Shown: positions 7,244 through 8,196 of the stretch, piece after piece | Numbering within the stretch: the stretch's first letter is position 1 | Layout: each line of letters opens with the position of its first letter | Assembly (NCBI GenBank): GCA_964418485.1 | Contig: CAYQMH010000081.1 | Location: 1-8,196 of the forward strand | DNA from: JAFGHJ01 sp964418485 | Lineage (GTDB): Bacteria > Hydrothermota > UBA3072 | DNA: 8,196 nt | Direction of reading: 5' to 3' | Translations under genes and position numbers: made by a program | The notes under the pieces: model-generated | Databases searched by the model: none | What the model saw: the letters and a program-made list of their open reading frames with translations, nothing else | What the model was told of the DNA's origin: nothing

Positions 7244-7275
7244 AGTTAAATAGTTAAATGGTTTAGTAGTTAAAT
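7244..7275. repeat. Tandem AGTTAAAT repeats ahead of the LolA-like gene
   Basis: Four 8-bp units stand in register: AGTTAAAT (7244-7251), AGTTAAAT (7252-7259), a degenerate GGTTTAGT (7260-7267) and AGTTAAAT (7268-7275). They fill part of the 107-bp gap between the TetR stop and the LolA-like start. The core TAGTTAA equals the half-site of the palindrome at the TetR promoter. They may therefore be extra TetR sites, or simply a short tandem repeat of the kind common in AT-rich spacers. Confidence 0.6.
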
Positions 7276-7317
7276 CCTCACCCAACCCATCATATTTGAT
7301 AAATTTTTCAAGCAACA

Positions 7318-7956
7318 TTATTCCGGCAAACATGACTTTCTATGATGTTCGATGTGAGTTTCATCAAACGCATTAACAAACATTTTATCGAGAACTTCCT
7401 TATCGACATCGAAAAACTTCGCCCAACGATTTCGATAAACTATATATATCATCATAGGAATAGAGCCCGTAAAGAACTCGGTCACATACATCTGGGTTAC
7501 GTCCTTATCAAGAGGCACACCTTTAGTCCTTGCCTCATCCACCAATTCAACAAGTTGTTTACCTACCTGCCTTTTCATTATTTCAAGGAAAGGATCTCTC
7601 CCCCCCTTTATAGATTCCATAAGCATCAATTTCAAAACTTCTTCATTCTTCATCAGAAAACCAAGCAAAACTTTCATTATCTCGCCCATCCGATCCCTTG
7701 AATCAAAAACCCCCTTCGATTCCATCTTCCTGAAAAGCTCTTGAAACCGAACTAAACTCTTTCCCATAAACACATCAAAGATTTTCGCGAGTAAATCCTC
7801 CTTGTTCTTAAAATAGTAATAAATAAGTGCTTTATTTACTCTGGCTTTCCCGGCTATTTCATCAACAGCAGTAGCATCAAAACCCTTCTTCGCAAAAAGA
7901 GACGTTGCGACCTTCATTATTTTCTCTTTTGCACCTCCCTTTTTTCTGCCAGCCAT
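7318..7956 (-). CDS. TetR/AcrR-family transcriptional regulator
   Basis: The 212-residue protein has the standard TetR N-terminal DNA-binding domain. Helix 1 is at about 9-24 (I-M-K-V-A-T-S-L-F-A-K-K-G-F), then T29-A-V-D-E-I-A and the recognition helix region V40-N-K-A-L-I-Y-Y-Y-F-K-N-K-E-D-L55. An all-helical ligand and dimerisation domain fills about 60-210. It is the first gene of a five-gene envelope operon, has an AAGGAGG ribosome site four bases before ATG, and follows a promoter with an overlapping palindrome, so it probably represses itself and the transporter genes until a ligand binds. Many TetR proteins next to RND pumps sense the cargo or a related amphiphile; the ligand here cannot be read. 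Length and domain layout are normal for the family. Confidence 0.92.
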   Translation of the reverse strand: MAGRKKGGAKEKIMKVATSLFAKKGFDATAVDEIAGKARVNKALIYYYFKNKEDLLAKIFDVFMGKSLVRFQELFRKMESKGVFDSRDRMGEIMKVLLGFLMKNEEVLKLMLMESIKGGRDPFLEIMKRQVGKQLVELVDEARTKGVPLDKDVTQMYVTEFFTGSIPMMIYIVYRNRWAKFFDVDKEVLDKMFVNAFDETHIEHHRKSCLPE

Positions 7957-7965
7957 TTTTCCTCC

Positions 7966-7985
7966 TTAACTAACTATTTAGTTAA
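7966..7985. promoter_or_regulatory. Probable TetR operator palindrome
   Basis: TTAACTAACTATTTAGTTAA is a perfect inverted repeat with 8-bp arms (TTAACTAA at 7966-7973 and TTAGTTAA at 7978-7985) around a 4-base centre. It lies between the -10 box and the start codon of the TetR gene, over the predicted transcription start, and touches the Shine-Dalgarno sequence. Position, symmetry and the adjacent TetR gene make it a good autorepression site; binding itself is inferred. Confidence 0.78.
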
Positions 7986-7989
7986 TATA

Positions 7990-8017
7990 ATTATATTTAT
8001 TTACTTTGATTTGTCAA
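7990..8017 (-). promoter_or_regulatory. Sigma-70-type promoter of the TetR-led operon
   Basis: On the minus strand, TTGACA (complement of 8012-8017) and TATAAT (complement of 7990-7995) are separated by 16 bases. The start point would fall near 7983, inside the palindrome at 7966-7985. No other strong promoter is evident downstream, so it probably drives all five genes. Its -35 region shares the extended string CCCCTTGACA with the SatD operon promoter. Confidence 0.82.
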
Positions 8018-8024
8018 GGGGCAT

Positions 8025-8043
8025 TTGGATTCTTCGAATCTAA
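8025..8043. repeat. Small inverted repeat upstream of the TetR promoter
   Basis: TTGGATTC (8025-8032) pairs with GAATCTAA (8036-8043) around TTC, giving eight base pairs including one G-T wobble. It sits just upstream of the -35 box. It could be a regulator site or chance; no T-run marks it as a terminator. The remaining 8044-8196 contains one further TAGTTAAAT half-site (8050-8058) and no gene I can support. Confidence 0.35.
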
Positions 8044-8196
8044 GTCAAATAGTTAAATTAAAAATTTGTAAAATATAAGGTATGTGGGGACCGATTTTTC
8101 TATTCAACAATTTGTCTGTTCAACTTTTATATGGCTTCTTCTTTGCCTGCCCCCCATTTTTTTTATTAATTAAGTCGGCGAGAATCAGAGGGATTG

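Noticed and set aside
7211..7333. N-terminal extension of the LolA-like gene overlapping the TetR gene
   Set aside because: It would place 41 residues before an obvious signal peptide, and the internal ATG at 7208-7210 has a purine-rich ribosome site.
7342..7701. 119-codon plus-strand open frame
   Set aside because: It is antisense to the well-supported TetR gene, with no promoter or ribosome site; a shadow frame.
8120..8194. Possible C-terminal end of a minus-strand gene entering from the right edge (24 codons ending KKKPYKS)
   Set aside because: Twenty-four open codons at a window edge are expected by chance and show no recognisable motif.
8082..8196. Plus-strand open frame beginning MWGPIF and running off the right edge
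   Set aside because: AAGG lies only one base before the ATG, the frame is short and low-complexity hydrophobic, and an opposite-strand frame is equally open.

Overview
The window is AT-rich (about 60-63% A+T in sampled lines). It looks like chromosomal DNA from a diderm (Gram-negative) bacterium: it encodes an outer-membrane beta-barrel with a Sec signal peptide and a C-terminal aromatic beta-signal, plus a periplasmic LolA-like protein. The gene mix, the two sigma-70-like promoters and the short CCACGAAACACAC-type intergenic repeat would fit an environmental, probably uncultured lineage. I cannot name a phylum from the sequence alone. No rRNA, tRNA, CRISPR array, transposase or phage gene is visible.

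Left part (1-1588, plus strand): a compact two-gene operon. A consensus promoter (TTGACA, 17-bp spacer, TATAAT) with a very short leader drives a SatD-family protein with a C-terminal helix-turn-helix. Thirty-six bases later comes a seven-helix DUF3307-type membrane protein. The promoter and leader carry an imperfect 20-bp direct repeat, covering the -10 box and then the ribosome binding site and start codon. This is a natural candidate for autoregulation. The SatD N-terminal domain has motif spacing reminiscent of class III nucleotidyl cyclases, which would give the pair a possible signalling role (inference).

Middle (1589-1720): a 132-bp convergent intergenic stretch that contains a degenerate, 9-bp-periodic repeat and no clear terminator.

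Right part (1721-7956, minus strand): a five-gene operon. In transcription order it encodes a TetR-family regulator, a periplasmic LolA-like lipid-carrier protein, an outer-membrane beta-barrel, an MMPL/HAE-3 RND transporter and a small ICMT/PEMT-type membrane methyltransferase. The promoter ahead of the TetR gene has a consensus -35 and -10, with a perfect 8-bp-arm palindrome at the predicted start site, so the operon is probably autorepressed. The layout suggests a route moving a lipid or other amphiphile from the inner membrane (RND) through the periplasm (LolA-like) to the outer membrane (barrel). The methyltransferase may modify the cargo or its lipid environment. The substrate is unknown.

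Gaps: 4958-5255 separates the barrel and RND genes and holds a strong hairpin in what looks like a dispersed palindromic element. Bases 1-111 and 8044-8196 show no gene I can support.
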